DNA from: Pandoraea aquatica
GTDB lineage: Bacteria; Pseudomonadota; Gammaproteobacteria; Burkholderiales; Burkholderiaceae
Direction: 5' to 3'
DNA length: 64,000 nucleotides
Assembly (NCBI RefSeq): GCF_902459565.1
Contig: NZ_CABPSN010000005.1
Location: forward strand, 124,001 to 188,000
In this document: piece after piece, positions 54,376-63,052 of the stretch
Position numbering within the stretch: the stretch's first letter is position 1
Layout: each line of letters starts with the position of its first letter
Translations under genes and position numbers: made by a program
Notes under the pieces: model-generated
Seen by the model: the letters and a program-made list of their open reading frames with translations, nothing else
Databases searched by the model: none
Told to the model about the DNA's origin: nothing

Positions 54376-54410
54376 AACGGGCGTCCTCCGGCATTCGGAG
54401 GACGCCCGTT
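54376..54410. terminator. Bidirectional terminator
   Basis: AACGGGCGTCCTCCG and CGGAGGACGCCCGTT form a perfect 15-bp stem around GCATT. T-rich tracts lie on both sides, between the convergent hydrolase and selD genes. Confidence 0.94.
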
Positions 54411-54436
54411 GCTATTTCACGACCGCCAGCGGTTCG

Positions 54437-55546
54437 TCAGATGACGCGCACGCCCGGTGTACCCGGACGCATTGCGCCCACGATGCCCGCTGCGTCGAAG
54501 CCATCCGCACGGAATACGGCGAGGACGTCGTCCACCGCGCCCGGGGCGCACGACACCAGCAGGCCGCCGGCCGTCTGCGGATCGCACAGCAGATCGCGGT
54601 CACGTTCCGTAATGCGATCCCCAAGCTCGACCGACTTGCCGTACGACGCCCAGTTGCGTCCGGACGCGCCGGTAATGCATCCCTTGTCGGCCAGTTCGCG
54701 CACGCCGTCGAACAGCGGCACGTCCGACATGCGCAGATAGGCGGCGAGATTCGCGCCGCGGCACATCTCCAGCGTGTGGCCGAGCAGACCGAAGCCGGTC
54801 ACGTCGGTCAGCGCATGCACGCCGGGCAGCGCGGCCAGCGCCGGGCCTACGCGATTGAGGCGCGTCGTGGCGTCGATCATGCAGCGGTAGCCTTCGTCGT
54901 CCAGCTGATTCTTCTTGAGCGCCGCCGACATCACGCCGACGCCGAGCGGCTTGCCGAGCACGAGCACGTCGCCTGCCTGTGCGTCGGCATTGCGCTTGAG
55001 TCGCTTCGGATGCACCACACCCAGCGCCGCCAGCCCGTAGATCGGCTCGACGGAATCGATGCTGTGACCGCCTGCAATCGGAATGCCCGCCTCTGCGCAG
55101 ATCGACTCGCCGCCACGCAGAATCTCGCGGATCGTGTCGTGCGGCAATACGTTGATCGGCATGCCGACGATAGCCAGCGCGAAAATCGGCTTGCCACCCA
55201 TCGCGTAGATATCGGAGAGCGCGTTGGTCGCGGCGATGCGGCCGAAGTCGAACGGATTGTCGACGATGGGCATGAAGAAGTCCGTCGTCGCGATAATGGC
55301 CTGCTCGTCGTTGAGCTGGTAGACGGCCGCGTCATCCGACGTTTCGGTGCCCACGAGCAGTGCGGCCGGGGCGGGCAGCGGCGCGTCGTTGCGCGCCAGC
55401 AATTCGGAAAGCACGCCCGGCGCGATCTTGCAGCCGCAGCCGCCGCCATGCGATAGCGACGTCAGACGCGGCGCTTGCGCCGACGCTTGTGCGGACTTTT
55501 GTGCCACCTTTTCAGCACCCACCTGAGTTGCTTCGTTTGCAGTCAT
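54437..55546 (-). CDS. selD: Selenophosphate synthetase SelD
   Basis: SelD (369 aa) makes selenophosphate from selenide and ATP. The active-site loop is SHGGGCGCKIAPGVLS, with a Cys in place of Sec. Other motifs are TDFFMPIVDNPFDFG and TDVTGFGLLGHTLEM. The N-terminal 30 residues are a low-complexity Ala/Gln tail not usual in the family. No selA, selB or selenoprotein gene is in the window, so the use may be in selenouridine or selenoprotein synthesis elsewhere. Confidence 0.96.
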   Translation of the reverse strand: MTANEATQVGAEKVAQKSAQASAQAPRLTSLSHGGGCGCKIAPGVLSELLARNDAPLPAPAALLVGTETSDDAAVYQLNDEQAIIATTDFFMPIVDNPFDFGRIAATNALSDIYAMGGKPIFALAIVGMPINVLPHDTIREILRGGESICAEAGIPIAGGHSIDSVEPIYGLAALGVVHPKRLKRNADAQAGDVLVLGKPLGVGVMSAALKKNQLDDEGYRCMIDATTRLNRVGPALAALPGVHALTDVTGFGLLGHTLEMCRGANLAAYLRMSDVPLFDGVRELADKGCITGASGRNWASYGKSVELGDRITERDRDLLCDPQTAGGLLVSCAPGAVDDVLAVFRADGFDAAGIVGAMRPGTPGVRVI

Positions 55547-55737
55547 GGTCGTTGGTGTTCGTTTTCCTTAAGTCGACGTATTATGAAGCAGCTTTGCGCC
55601 GTCGCCATGTCTCGAAATGACTGTGGTCAGTATCCGACGGTGTCATGCTACCGGTTCACATCGTCCCTGCATGGGACACCACCGCTACTGCCCTAACCTC
55701 AATGCGCCGTGAGCGCTGATGCCAAAAGGGGACCACT

Positions 55738-56883
55738 ATGCAACGCCGCCGCTTCCTGTCTCTGGGCGCTTACGCCCTGCCCGCCTCGCTCCTTTCCACG
55801 TCGCTGCTGCCCGGCTATGCCCACGCGGCCAAGTCGTCGGGCCAGACGCCCAGCGCTGCCGACGGCTGGCGCACGTTCGAGCTGACGACGCAGGTCGACC
55901 TGCCGGCCGGCAACGGTCCGGCGAACGTCTGGCTGCCGGTCGCGACGTCGCCGTCGGGGGCCTATCAGCACGCGCTCGCCACGCACTGGGATGCCCCGGG
56001 AGCCAAGGCCGAGCTGCGCATGGTGCGCGGGGCGTCGGGCATCGGCGTGCCGATGCTCGCCGTGGCATGGCCCGACAGCGCAGCCCAAGGCGCTCGCACC
56101 GTCACCCTGACGAACACCTTCGCGACGCGCGATCGCGTCGTCGATCTGTCGCAGCCGCCGTCGGCCAACGCGCCGCGCGAATCGGCGGCGGTGCTGCGTC
56201 AGTACCTCCAACCGACCGAACTTCAGCCGACCGACGGTCTGGTGCGCGAAACCGCTGAGAAGATTACCCGTGGCGAGAAGGGCGACGTGGAGAAGGCGCG
56301 CGCCATCTATCAATGGATCGTGGAGAACTGCCGTCGCGAAGGCTCGGTGCGCGGTTGCGGCACCGGCGACGTGCGCTACATGCTCACGACCGGCGACCTT
56401 GCGGGCAAGTGTGCCGACATCAACGCGCTCTTCACCGCGCTGGCACGCTCCGTCGGCATTCCCGCGCGCGACGCTTACGGTGTGCGCGTGGCGACGTCGC
56501 GTCACGGCTTCAACAGTCTGGGCAAGGCGGGCGACGTCACGCGCGCTCAGCATTGCCGTGCGGAGTTCTACGCGGCGGGTTACGGCTGGATCCCCGTCGA
56601 TCCGGCGGACGTGCGCAAGGTCGTGCTCGAAGAAGTGCCGGGCGGTCTGCCGCTCGACGATCCGCGCGTGCGCGCGGCCCGTGCGATGCTCTTCGGTCAG
56701 TGGGAAATGAACTGGGTCGCGTTCAATCATGGCGCGGACATTCCGTTGCCGGGCGCACAGGGCAAACCGGCAAGCACACCGTTCCTCATGTACCCAAATG
56801 GCGAAGTCGCCCGTGCTCAGCTCGACAGCCTGAATCCGGACACCTTCCGCTATCGCATGAACGCTCGCGAGATCACCGCCTGA
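55738..56883 (+). CDS. Tat-exported transglutaminase-like protein
   Basis: This 381-residue protein has a twin-arginine-type signal (MQRRRFLSLGAYALP, ending AHA near residue 30). It carries the transglutaminase core: Cys225 (GDLAGKCADINALFTALA), His272 (RAQHCRAEF) and Asp288 (WIPVDPAD). In exported bacterial proteins this fold usually serves as a protease or peptide/wall-modifying enzyme. It is followed 70 nt later by a thioredoxin-like protein with a matching Tat signal; the pair may work together. The target is unknown. Confidence 0.88.
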   Translation: MQRRRFLSLGAYALPASLLSTSLLPGYAHAAKSSGQTPSAADGWRTFELTTQVDLPAGNGPANVWLPVATSPSGAYQHALATHWDAPGAKAELRMVRGASGIGVPMLAVAWPDSAAQGARTVTLTNTFATRDRVVDLSQPPSANAPRESAAVLRQYLQPTELQPTDGLVRETAEKITRGEKGDVEKARAIYQWIVENCRREGSVRGCGTGDVRYMLTTGDLAGKCADINALFTALARSVGIPARDAYGVRVATSRHGFNSLGKAGDVTRAQHCRAEFYAAGYGWIPVDPADVRKVVLEEVPGGLPLDDPRVRAARAMLFGQWEMNWVAFNHGADIPLPGAQGKPASTPFLMYPNGEVARAQLDSLNPDTFRYRMNAREITA

Positions 56884-56953
56884 TCCAGGCAACCGGCACC
56901 AACGACATCGGCCCCGGCGGGACCGTCACACGCCAATGAAGGAGCGCATCGCC

Positions 56954-57553
56954 ATGCAACGTCGTCACTTTCTTCACACGCTGGGGGCGCTCGGCGCTGC
57001 GGGAGCATTAGGGGCCACCGGTCCCAATGCGCTCGCGGCTGGTCCGGCAAAGGGTGCGGCGGAGGTCGACGACAGCGCGCTCGCCGGCACGTCCGGCGGC
57101 ACGCTGTCGGCATGGCGCGGTGCAACACCGGCGTTCTCGCTCGAAGGACTCGACGGCAAGACGTACGCGCTGTCGCAGTATCGCGGACGCGTCGTCATCG
57201 TCAACTTCTGGGCCACGTGGTGCGGGCCTTGCCGCGAAGAGATCCCGGCGATGGGGGCGGTGGTGCGTCAGTACCGTGGGCGCGGTCTTGCGTTGCTCGC
57301 CGTCAACTACAAGGAACCGGCGACGACGGTGAAGCCCTTCGTCGACAAGCTCCCCATCGACGGCACCGTGCTGCTCGACACCGACGGCGCGGTCTACAAA
57401 CGCTTCGGCTCACTCGGCCTGCCCGCGACGTATCTCGTCGACCGTGCGGGTAACGCGCGCTTCTGGCGCATGGGCGAACTGGACTGGAACGACGTGGGGT
57501 TGCACGGTCACATCGAAGCGCTGGTCGCGCAAAAGGGTGGCACGTCGGCCTGA
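56954..57553 (+). CDS. Tat-exported TlpA/ResA-type thioredoxin
   Basis: This 199-residue thioredoxin-like protein has a twin-arginine-type signal (MQRRHFLHTLGALGAAG) and a TlpA-type active site WCGPC (Cys90, Cys93; NFWATWCGPCREEIPAMG). It has the characteristic TlpA cis-Pro region (GLPATYLVDRAG). The ATG at 56954 follows the GGAG of the upstream ATG 56936, which is too early and lies inside that ribosome site. It probably reduces or recycles disulfides in the periplasm, perhaps for the transglutaminase-like partner. Confidence 0.93.
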   Translation: MQRRHFLHTLGALGAAGALGATGPNALAAGPAKGAAEVDDSALAGTSGGTLSAWRGATPAFSLEGLDGKTYALSQYRGRVVIVNFWATWCGPCREEIPAMGAVVRQYRGRGLALLAVNYKEPATTVKPFVDKLPIDGTVLLDTDGAVYKRFGSLGLPATYLVDRAGNARFWRMGELDWNDVGLHGHIEALVAQKGGTSA

Positions 57554-57568
57554 AGGTCTACGCCGCGG

Positions 57569-58492
57569 TCATGCCTTCGCGATGGTTCTCACCGCAGCGT
57601 TCACATGTTCCAGAAGACGCGCCGTCGGACCGGCGAGCACGCCTTCGCGGTAGGCACAGCACAGCGGTGCGCGCGGCGGCGGTGCGAGGGGCCGGTAGAC
57701 AATGCCCTCGATCTGCATGCGCATGAGCGACGCGGGCACCACCGACACGCCGAGTCCGGCCGCGACGAGTGAGAGCGTCGTCAGCAGACGCGGCGCTTCC
57801 TGCTCGATGGCGGGGCTGAAACCCGCGCCGTGGCAGGCGGCGATGATGGCGTCGTACAGCCCCTGCCCTGCGCGTCGTCGGTAGAGAATCAGCTTTTCTG
57901 ATGCGATGGCCGTCATCGGTACGGCGGCTTTCCCGGCTTTCCCCTTGAGCGCCAGCGGATGCGCAGACGGCACGGCCAGCACCATCGCTTCTTCCAGCAC
58001 CTGCACGACGGTGATCTCGCCGGTGTTGCCCTGCGGCTGACGGATGAAGGCGACGTCGATATGCCCGTCGCGCAACCCGTCGAGCAAATCTCCCGTACTC
58101 GACTCGTCGAGCGCCAACGACACCGATGGTGCATCGCTGCGGAACGCACGAATGACCGTCGGCACGAACGGATGCAGCGCCGCCGAGCTGGTGAAACCGA
58201 CCGACAGACGTCCCTTGATGCCAGCCGCCACGCGTCGCACGTCGTCCACGGCCTGATCGAGCTTGCGCACGACTTCGTAGGCGTCGGCGAGGAAGGCCTG
58301 ACCGGCGTCGGTCAGCGCCATGCCTCGCGGCAAGCGCTCGAAGAGCGTCACGCCTAATTGCGTCTCCAACACGCGGATCTGTTGCGAGAGCGGTGGCTGT
58401 CCGATACCCAGCCGTTCGGCCGCTCGCGTCATGTGCCCGGCTTCCGCCACCGCAATGAAATAGCGCAGCAAGCGCACGTCCACATTTGCCAT
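57569..58492 (-). CDS. LysR-family regulator with paired operators
   Basis: This 307-residue LysR regulator starts with the HTH (RLLRYFIAVAEAGHMTRAAE, then RLGIGQPPLSQQIRVLETQ). The BenM/CatM-like effector domain has SSAALHPFVPTVIRAFR. The start MANVDVRLLRYF at 58492 is preferred over an upstream open frame. Two palindromes lie at and just upstream of the start codon, suggesting autoregulation. It is convergent with the thioredoxin gene. Confidence 0.9.
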   Translation of the reverse strand: MANVDVRLLRYFIAVAEAGHMTRAAERLGIGQPPLSQQIRVLETQLGVTLFERLPRGMALTDAGQAFLADAYEVVRKLDQAVDDVRRVAAGIKGRLSVGFTSSAALHPFVPTVIRAFRSDAPSVSLALDESSTGDLLDGLRDGHIDVAFIRQPQGNTGEITVVQVLEEAMVLAVPSAHPLALKGKAGKAAVPMTAIASEKLILYRRRAGQGLYDAIIAACHGAGFSPAIEQEAPRLLTTLSLVAAGLGVSVVPASLMRMQIEGIVYRPLAPPPRAPLCCAYREGVLAGPTARLLEHVNAAVRTIAKA

Positions 58493-58535
58493 ATCGTTTC
58501 GATATCGATGTTCCACCAAAGATATCGAACGATAT
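58491..58535. promoter_or_regulatory. Paired ATATCG inverted repeats at LysR start
   Basis: ATATCGTTTCGATAT (58491-58505, 6-3-6) and ATATCGAACGATAT (58522-58535, 6-2-6) are two near-identical dyads 16 bp apart. The first covers the LysR start codon and contains a T-N11-A. They are plausible autoregulatory operators. Confidence 0.75.
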
Positions 58536-58574
58536 ATCTCCGTCCGGCCACCCGCAAGGCCGGACGGCGGTGAA

Positions 58575-59291
58575 TCACTCAATCGTGCCGAGTTCGTCCT
58601 CGGTGTAGTTGTGAAATTCGCCGTCCCACGTGCTGAGATCGATGAAACGCATGCCACCGGGAACAGTGCCCAGTCCCGGGTGATCCGTAAAGTGCGCCGC
58701 GCCACTTGTGTAGAACTTCATCGGCTTGCCAGGCGACGTGATACCGATGCCCTGTTGAAGCGGGATATATTGCCGCCCTCTGACAGCGTTGATCAGCAGT
58801 TCGAGAGTGTTGTCGGCCATGGGCATGAATGCCCAATCCGGGAGTTGCTTCTCTTCGTCCTCGCGGAGGAATCGACCCAGTCCATCAAGGCGGAAATAGG
58901 CGTCGAGACGAATTTCGTAATAGATAAGGCACAACAAGTTCATGAGATTGATGTAATCGTCCGGACTTGAACGCAGTTCGTCCAGGTCCGGACCAAATGG
59001 AATCTCGATATGGAATCGCTCATACGACACGACGATCCCATAGTTGTCTCCCGCCGTGTAATCGGGGTTGCTTTCGATCACGTCACTGATGACTGCAAGC
59101 ATCTGTGTCGGTCTCGCGAAGTCCATCGCGCCCACGACCTGAGCGGCCCAGTTTCCCGCGTTCAGTGGTTGAATTTGGGTGACGTCGAATTCACAGAACA
59201 GCCGGTCGTCGTGAATCAACTCCGTGTTGCCGGGCGTAATCTCGATCGGCTGAATTCGCGGAAAACGTCGCTGCAAGGACTTTAGGTTCAT
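58575..59291 (-). CDS. Hypothetical protein
   Basis: I do not recognise this 238-residue protein. It has no signal peptide or membrane segment. The start is good (AGGAG before ATG 59291). The body is acidic and mixed alpha/beta (VISDVIESNPDYTAGDNYGI, IPFGPDLDELRSSPDDYINL) and ends in an acidic tail. GC and codon use are lower than average. An accessory or immunity-type role is only a guess. Confidence 0.65.
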   Translation of the reverse strand: MNLKSLQRRFPRIQPIEITPGNTELIHDDRLFCEFDVTQIQPLNAGNWAAQVVGAMDFARPTQMLAVISDVIESNPDYTAGDNYGIVVSYERFHIEIPFGPDLDELRSSPDDYINLMNLLCLIYYEIRLDAYFRLDGLGRFLREDEEKQLPDWAFMPMADNTLELLINAVRGRQYIPLQQGIGITSPGKPMKFYTSGAAHFTDHPGLGTVPGGMRFIDLSTWDGEFHNYTEDELGTIE

Positions 59292-59449
59292 GATGCGCTC
59301 CTGAGAAAGGTGGCTGGTCGCCAGCGCATGCCTGTGTGACACGCTTGTCCCACTCTATCGGGCGATCTATCGCTTGCCACCTGTCAACGTTGTCAGGGCA
59401 AGCGTCGTCAGACGCGCCGTTGTCATTGACCATCTTTTACCCAAAACCA

Positions 59450-59468
59450 TATTCATTCGATATGAATA
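59450..59468. promoter_or_regulatory. Operator-like dyad upstream of chromate transporter
   Basis: TATTCAT and ATGAATA form a perfect 7-bp inverted repeat around TCGAT. A second ATTCATA half-site is close by (59476-59482). It lies between the divergent unknown gene and the chromate transporter, near a TTGGAC / TACTCT promoter (18-bp spacer, 59485-59514). Confidence 0.6.
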
Positions 59469-59608
59469 CATCGACATTCATATATTGGACAATATGGCGC
59501 AATCCCCCTACTCTGAGGGTGTCCCGCGCGGCACCTATGCATCACTCCCTCGATGACACTCCCTGCCGGGCGGCCCCACCGTAGTTCAGTTTTCAGAGTT
59601 TGACCGCC

Positions 59609-60256
59609 ATGAACACTCAGGCCCCCTTCACCTCCCCCAACCCGGGTGCTCCCGGGAAGCCCGACACCCGCCTTGCGCCAGACACCTCTGCCGCCCCGAC
59701 CGCCGGGCACGACACAGCAGCAGCGGACATCCCGAGCATTCGCGCCCTTTTCTTCGGCTTTCTCGGCCTCGGCATGACCGCCTTCGGCGGGGCATTGCCG
59801 TTGGCGCGACGCATGATCGTCGACAAGCATCGCTGGCTGAGCGGTGCCGAGTTCACCGATCTGCTCGGTCTGTGTCAGTTTCTGCCGGGCGGCAACATCA
59901 TCAACTTGTCGGTTGCGCTCGGCATGCGCTTTCACGGCTGGCGCGGCGCGCTTGCGTCGATCTTCGGTCTGATTGCAGCGCCGTCGGCGGTCGTGATCAT
60001 GCTGGGCACGATCTACCAGCACTTTCAGAGCGATGCGCATGTGAAGCATCTGTTTGCGGGGTTGGCAGCGGCTGCGGCCGGTCTGTTGATTCAGATGGCG
60101 TGGAAGGTAGCGTGGCCGCTGCGCAAGTCCGTCGCGCTCGGCGGCGTGGCGGTGGCGTGCTTCATTGCGATTTTCGTGCTGCGCGTGCCGCTGGTGCTCA
60201 CCATGCTCGTCATGACACCGATCTCGATTTACGCCACGTGGAGGGTTTCGCAATGA
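59609..60256 (+). CDS. Chromate transporter, N-terminal-type subunit
   Basis: This 215-residue membrane protein is a short-chain CHR-family chromate/sulfate transporter half. The motif FGLGMTAFGGALPLARRM and FLPGGNIINLS match the conserved CHR blocks. A Pro/Ala-rich N-terminal extension of about 45 residues precedes the first helix. It overlaps the next gene by 4 nt (ATGA), so the two halves form one heteromeric pump, in inference. It exports chromate from the cell. Confidence 0.9.
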   Translation: MNTQAPFTSPNPGAPGKPDTRLAPDTSAAPTAGHDTAAADIPSIRALFFGFLGLGMTAFGGALPLARRMIVDKHRWLSGAEFTDLLGLCQFLPGGNIINLSVALGMRFHGWRGALASIFGLIAAPSAVVIMLGTIYQHFQSDAHVKHLFAGLAAAAAGLLIQMAWKVAWPLRKSVALGGVAVACFIAIFVLRVPLVLTMLVMTPISIYATWRVSQ

Positions 60257-60783
60257 CCAGCACCCTCATCTCGCTTGCACTCATCTTCACGCAGTTGTCG
60301 GTACTCGCCTTCGGTGGCGGCAACACGATCCTGCCCGAGATGGAACGGCAGGTGGTCGACCTGCATCATTGGATGACGTCCGAACAATTCAGCGCGCTGT
60401 TCGCGCTGGGACAGGCTGCGCCGGGGCCGAACCTTATGATCGTGACGCTCGTCGGCTGGCATGTCGCTGGCTGGCAGGGCATGCTCGTCACCACGCTGGC
60501 CAAGTTCGGGCCGTCGTCGCTCATCACCATCGGTGTGCTGCATCTGTGGCAGCGTTTTCGTGATCGTCCGTGGCGACGCATCGTGCAGGCGGGTCTGATG
60601 CCGATGACGGCGGGGCTCGTGGCCGCGAGCGCGGCACTGATCGCCGAAGCGTCGGCCACGTCGTGGCTGCTCGCGGGCATCACCGCGAGCGTGGCGGTGC
60701 TGGCGATCAGAACGCGCGTGCACCCGCTGTGGTGGCTCGCGGCGGGCAGCGTCGCCGGACTGCTGGGCGGCGCATACCTCTGA
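60253..60783 (+). CDS. Chromate transporter, C-terminal-type subunit
   Basis: This 176-residue CHR half has VLAFGGGNTILPEMERQV and GQAAPGPNLMIVTLVGW. It is translationally coupled to the first half. The split two-gene form is the usual short-chain CHR (SCHR) arrangement. It ends 14 nt before a convergent unknown gene. Confidence 0.9.
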   Translation: MTSTLISLALIFTQLSVLAFGGGNTILPEMERQVVDLHHWMTSEQFSALFALGQAAPGPNLMIVTLVGWHVAGWQGMLVTTLAKFGPSSLITIGVLHLWQRFRDRPWRRIVQAGLMPMTAGLVAASAALIAEASATSWLLAGITASVAVLAIRTRVHPLWWLAAGSVAGLLGGAYL

Positions 60784-60797
60784 GTATGCGGCCCGCG

Positions 60798-62189
60798 TCA
60801 CACGCGGCGTGCCCCGCGTGCGGCGTCGCAAACCTGCGCGAACGACATGTGCCAATGATCGCGTCCGAGCGCATCGATCCCGTCCGTCAGACGTACCCAT
60901 TCGTCACTGCCGATCTTGAGCGTCGGCGGGGTGTCGCCTCTCACCAGTGCCGCAAGACGGGCCGGGCACGGCAGATTCGCGTCGGGATTGCCCGCGACGA
61001 TCATCACGCGGGCGATCCATTGGGCCACGTCCACGGGAATCGTCGGCCGTAGCGTTTCTCCCGGTTGGGGTACCGGCTCGTCGCTCCAGCGCCACGCAAA
61101 GCGAGCGCTGATGCCCGAGCGTATGGCGATGCCCATCGCGAGCAGCACCTTGTCGCACGACATCCCGTGCTGCGCGGCGACCATCAGTGCGCGCTGCGCG
61201 AGCGCACGCCAATCACCTATCCCCCCGCAGTCGTCGCGCACGCTGGCGGCAAACAGTGCGCCGAGTTTGGTGCGCACACGACGCAGTGCAGCCGGGTGCG
61301 TCAGCAAGCGGCGTTCGTTGCGTGTTTGCGACGAGAGATCGCTGGTCGTCTCATCGGGGTCGAACACCTGCACATCGATGGGATGGACCGTAAAGGTCGC
61401 GGAGCCCGGCTCATCCTCACGCCAGTCCGGTGCCAACTGGGCCTTGAGCAGGGCAAACGCGTTGTCGTCGCGAATCAGGGAGGGGCGTTCGTCGCTGATG
61501 TGCAAGGCGTCGCGCACCGTTCTGGGCAATTTGAACCCAAGGCCGTGGGCCATCAGTTGGCACAGCCCGGCGACCCGATCGCTCCTTGCGAAATCGGGCT
61601 GGGGGGCATCGGCGATATGAAGCAGTAGCGCTTCGGCAATGCGCATTTCGGCCAACGCACGCCGAGGCATGTCTGTGCCTGCGTTCTGCGCCGAGGCGGC
61701 GAGGGCCGTGGCGTCGAAGACTGCCAGACACTGACGCATCGCCGTCACATCCGCCACCGTGCGACGACGCAGTTGCGTGTCCGTTTGCAGCGCCCATTGA
61801 CGCTGCGTCGCGTCGCCCCCGTCGATAGCGCGCTCCAGTGCTTTGAGTTCGGGCCAGAGGTAAGTGCATGTCGCGCCGACGGTGATCGCGCTCAGCGCGC
61901 AGGCAAAGCCGATATCGGCGACACCGGAGTGAGTCGGTGCGTGCTGTTGAAACCGATGACCCGCTTGCTGCAAGGTGTCGGACAGCAACTGGTGCAATCC
62001 GCTCTCGCGCAGGCACGCTGCCGCGCCCGAGAAATCGCCGCGGAAGCCGTCGAAGACGCAATGCATCGCGTTCAGAGCGATCTGAAAGATTGAGCTTGTG
62101 GGGGAAGGAGACGAGACCGTCGAGAGAAATGACGACGAAGAAGACGAAGCGGAAGAGGCCGTATCGAATGCGGATGAGATGAGTGACAT
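60798..62189 (-). CDS. Hypothetical protein with Ser-rich N-terminus (possible effector)
   Basis: I do not recognise this 463-residue protein. The first 35 residues are Ser-rich (MSLISSAFDTASSASSSSSS), as in type III secretion signals, with no conventional signal peptide. The body is helical and contains many His, Trp and Cys residues, one hydrophobic stretch near residue 90 (GFACALSAITVGATC). AGGAG supports ATG 62189. It is convergent with the chromate transporter. A secreted effector is possible but unproven. Confidence 0.65.
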   Translation of the reverse strand: MSLISSAFDTASSASSSSSSFLSTVSSPSPTSSIFQIALNAMHCVFDGFRGDFSGAAACLRESGLHQLLSDTLQQAGHRFQQHAPTHSGVADIGFACALSAITVGATCTYLWPELKALERAIDGGDATQRQWALQTDTQLRRRTVADVTAMRQCLAVFDATALAASAQNAGTDMPRRALAEMRIAEALLLHIADAPQPDFARSDRVAGLCQLMAHGLGFKLPRTVRDALHISDERPSLIRDDNAFALLKAQLAPDWREDEPGSATFTVHPIDVQVFDPDETTSDLSSQTRNERRLLTHPAALRRVRTKLGALFAASVRDDCGGIGDWRALAQRALMVAAQHGMSCDKVLLAMGIAIRSGISARFAWRWSDEPVPQPGETLRPTIPVDVAQWIARVMIVAGNPDANLPCPARLAALVRGDTPPTLKIGSDEWVRLTDGIDALGRDHWHMSFAQVCDAARGARRV

Positions 62190-62367
62190 AGCGCTGGCTC
62201 CTGAATGCCGTAATCCGGCGAGATCGAAAGACCGGGCATGGTCTGTCACCGACGCATTCCGCGCTTCAGGATTCGCTCTGCGCCCTTTTGGGCACCCTCC
62301 TTCGGAATCTGGGATGATGTCGCCATTGCAGTGCCTGCACCGCCCTCGATCCCACCGGAGGCTTTCC

Positions 62368-62994
62368 ATGCCGACCCTTGCCACGCTTGCCACATTCGTT
62401 GTCGTTGTCCTCGGGCTTTTTCTGATTCCCGGCCCGGCCGTCTTGCTGACCATCACCCGCACCGTGCAAGGCGGACGCCGCGCCGGCGTCATGACCGGCA
62501 TGGGTATCGCGCTCGGCGATCTGGTGCACACACTGTGCGCTGCGGTCGGACTCTCCGCGGTGTTGATGACCTCGGCGCTGGCGTTCGACGTCGTCAAGTA
62601 TGTGGGTGCGGCCTATCTGATCTACCTGGGCGTCAAGGCGCTGCGCGAGCGCCCGTCCGACCCGCAGTTGCCGGTTGCGCCGAAAGTCTCGCCGGGACGC
62701 GCGTTCGGGCAGGCCGTGGCAACCGAGGTACTCAATCCGAAGACCGCCCTGTTCTTCCTCGCCTTCATGCCGCAGTTGGTGCACGCGAGCGAGGGCAACG
62801 CCTTCGGGCAGTTCCTCGTGCTGGGGCTGGTGTTCGTTGCGATGAGCGCGCTTTATACGGCGGCGATTGCGATGTCGGTGCGTCCGCTGGGCAAGTTCGT
62901 GGGACGTTTCACCTGGCTGCTGCGCTGGCAGGGCAAGATCATCGGCACCATCTTCATCGGCCTGGGCGTGCGCGTCGCCATGCAGCAGCGCTGA
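62368..62994 (+). CDS. LysE-family amino-acid exporter
   Basis: This 208-residue LysE/RhtB-family exporter has six hydrophobic segments. Family motifs are FLIPGPAVLLTITRTVQGGRRAG, GIALGDLVHTLCAAVGLSAV and EVLNPKTALFFLAFMPQ. It exports an amino acid or similar metabolite; substrate not determined. GGAGG upstream supports ATG 62368. Confidence 0.92.
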   Translation: MPTLATLATFVVVVLGLFLIPGPAVLLTITRTVQGGRRAGVMTGMGIALGDLVHTLCAAVGLSAVLMTSALAFDVVKYVGAAYLIYLGVKALRERPSDPQLPVAPKVSPGRAFGQAVATEVLNPKTALFFLAFMPQLVHASEGNAFGQFLVLGLVFVAMSALYTAAIAMSVRPLGKFVGRFTWLLRWQGKIIGTIFIGLGVRVAMQQR

Positions 62995-63052
62995 GTTCAG
63001 CCCACAGAGTTCGTCCCGCTGAGTTCGTCCTTCAACGTTGGAGTCGTTCACC

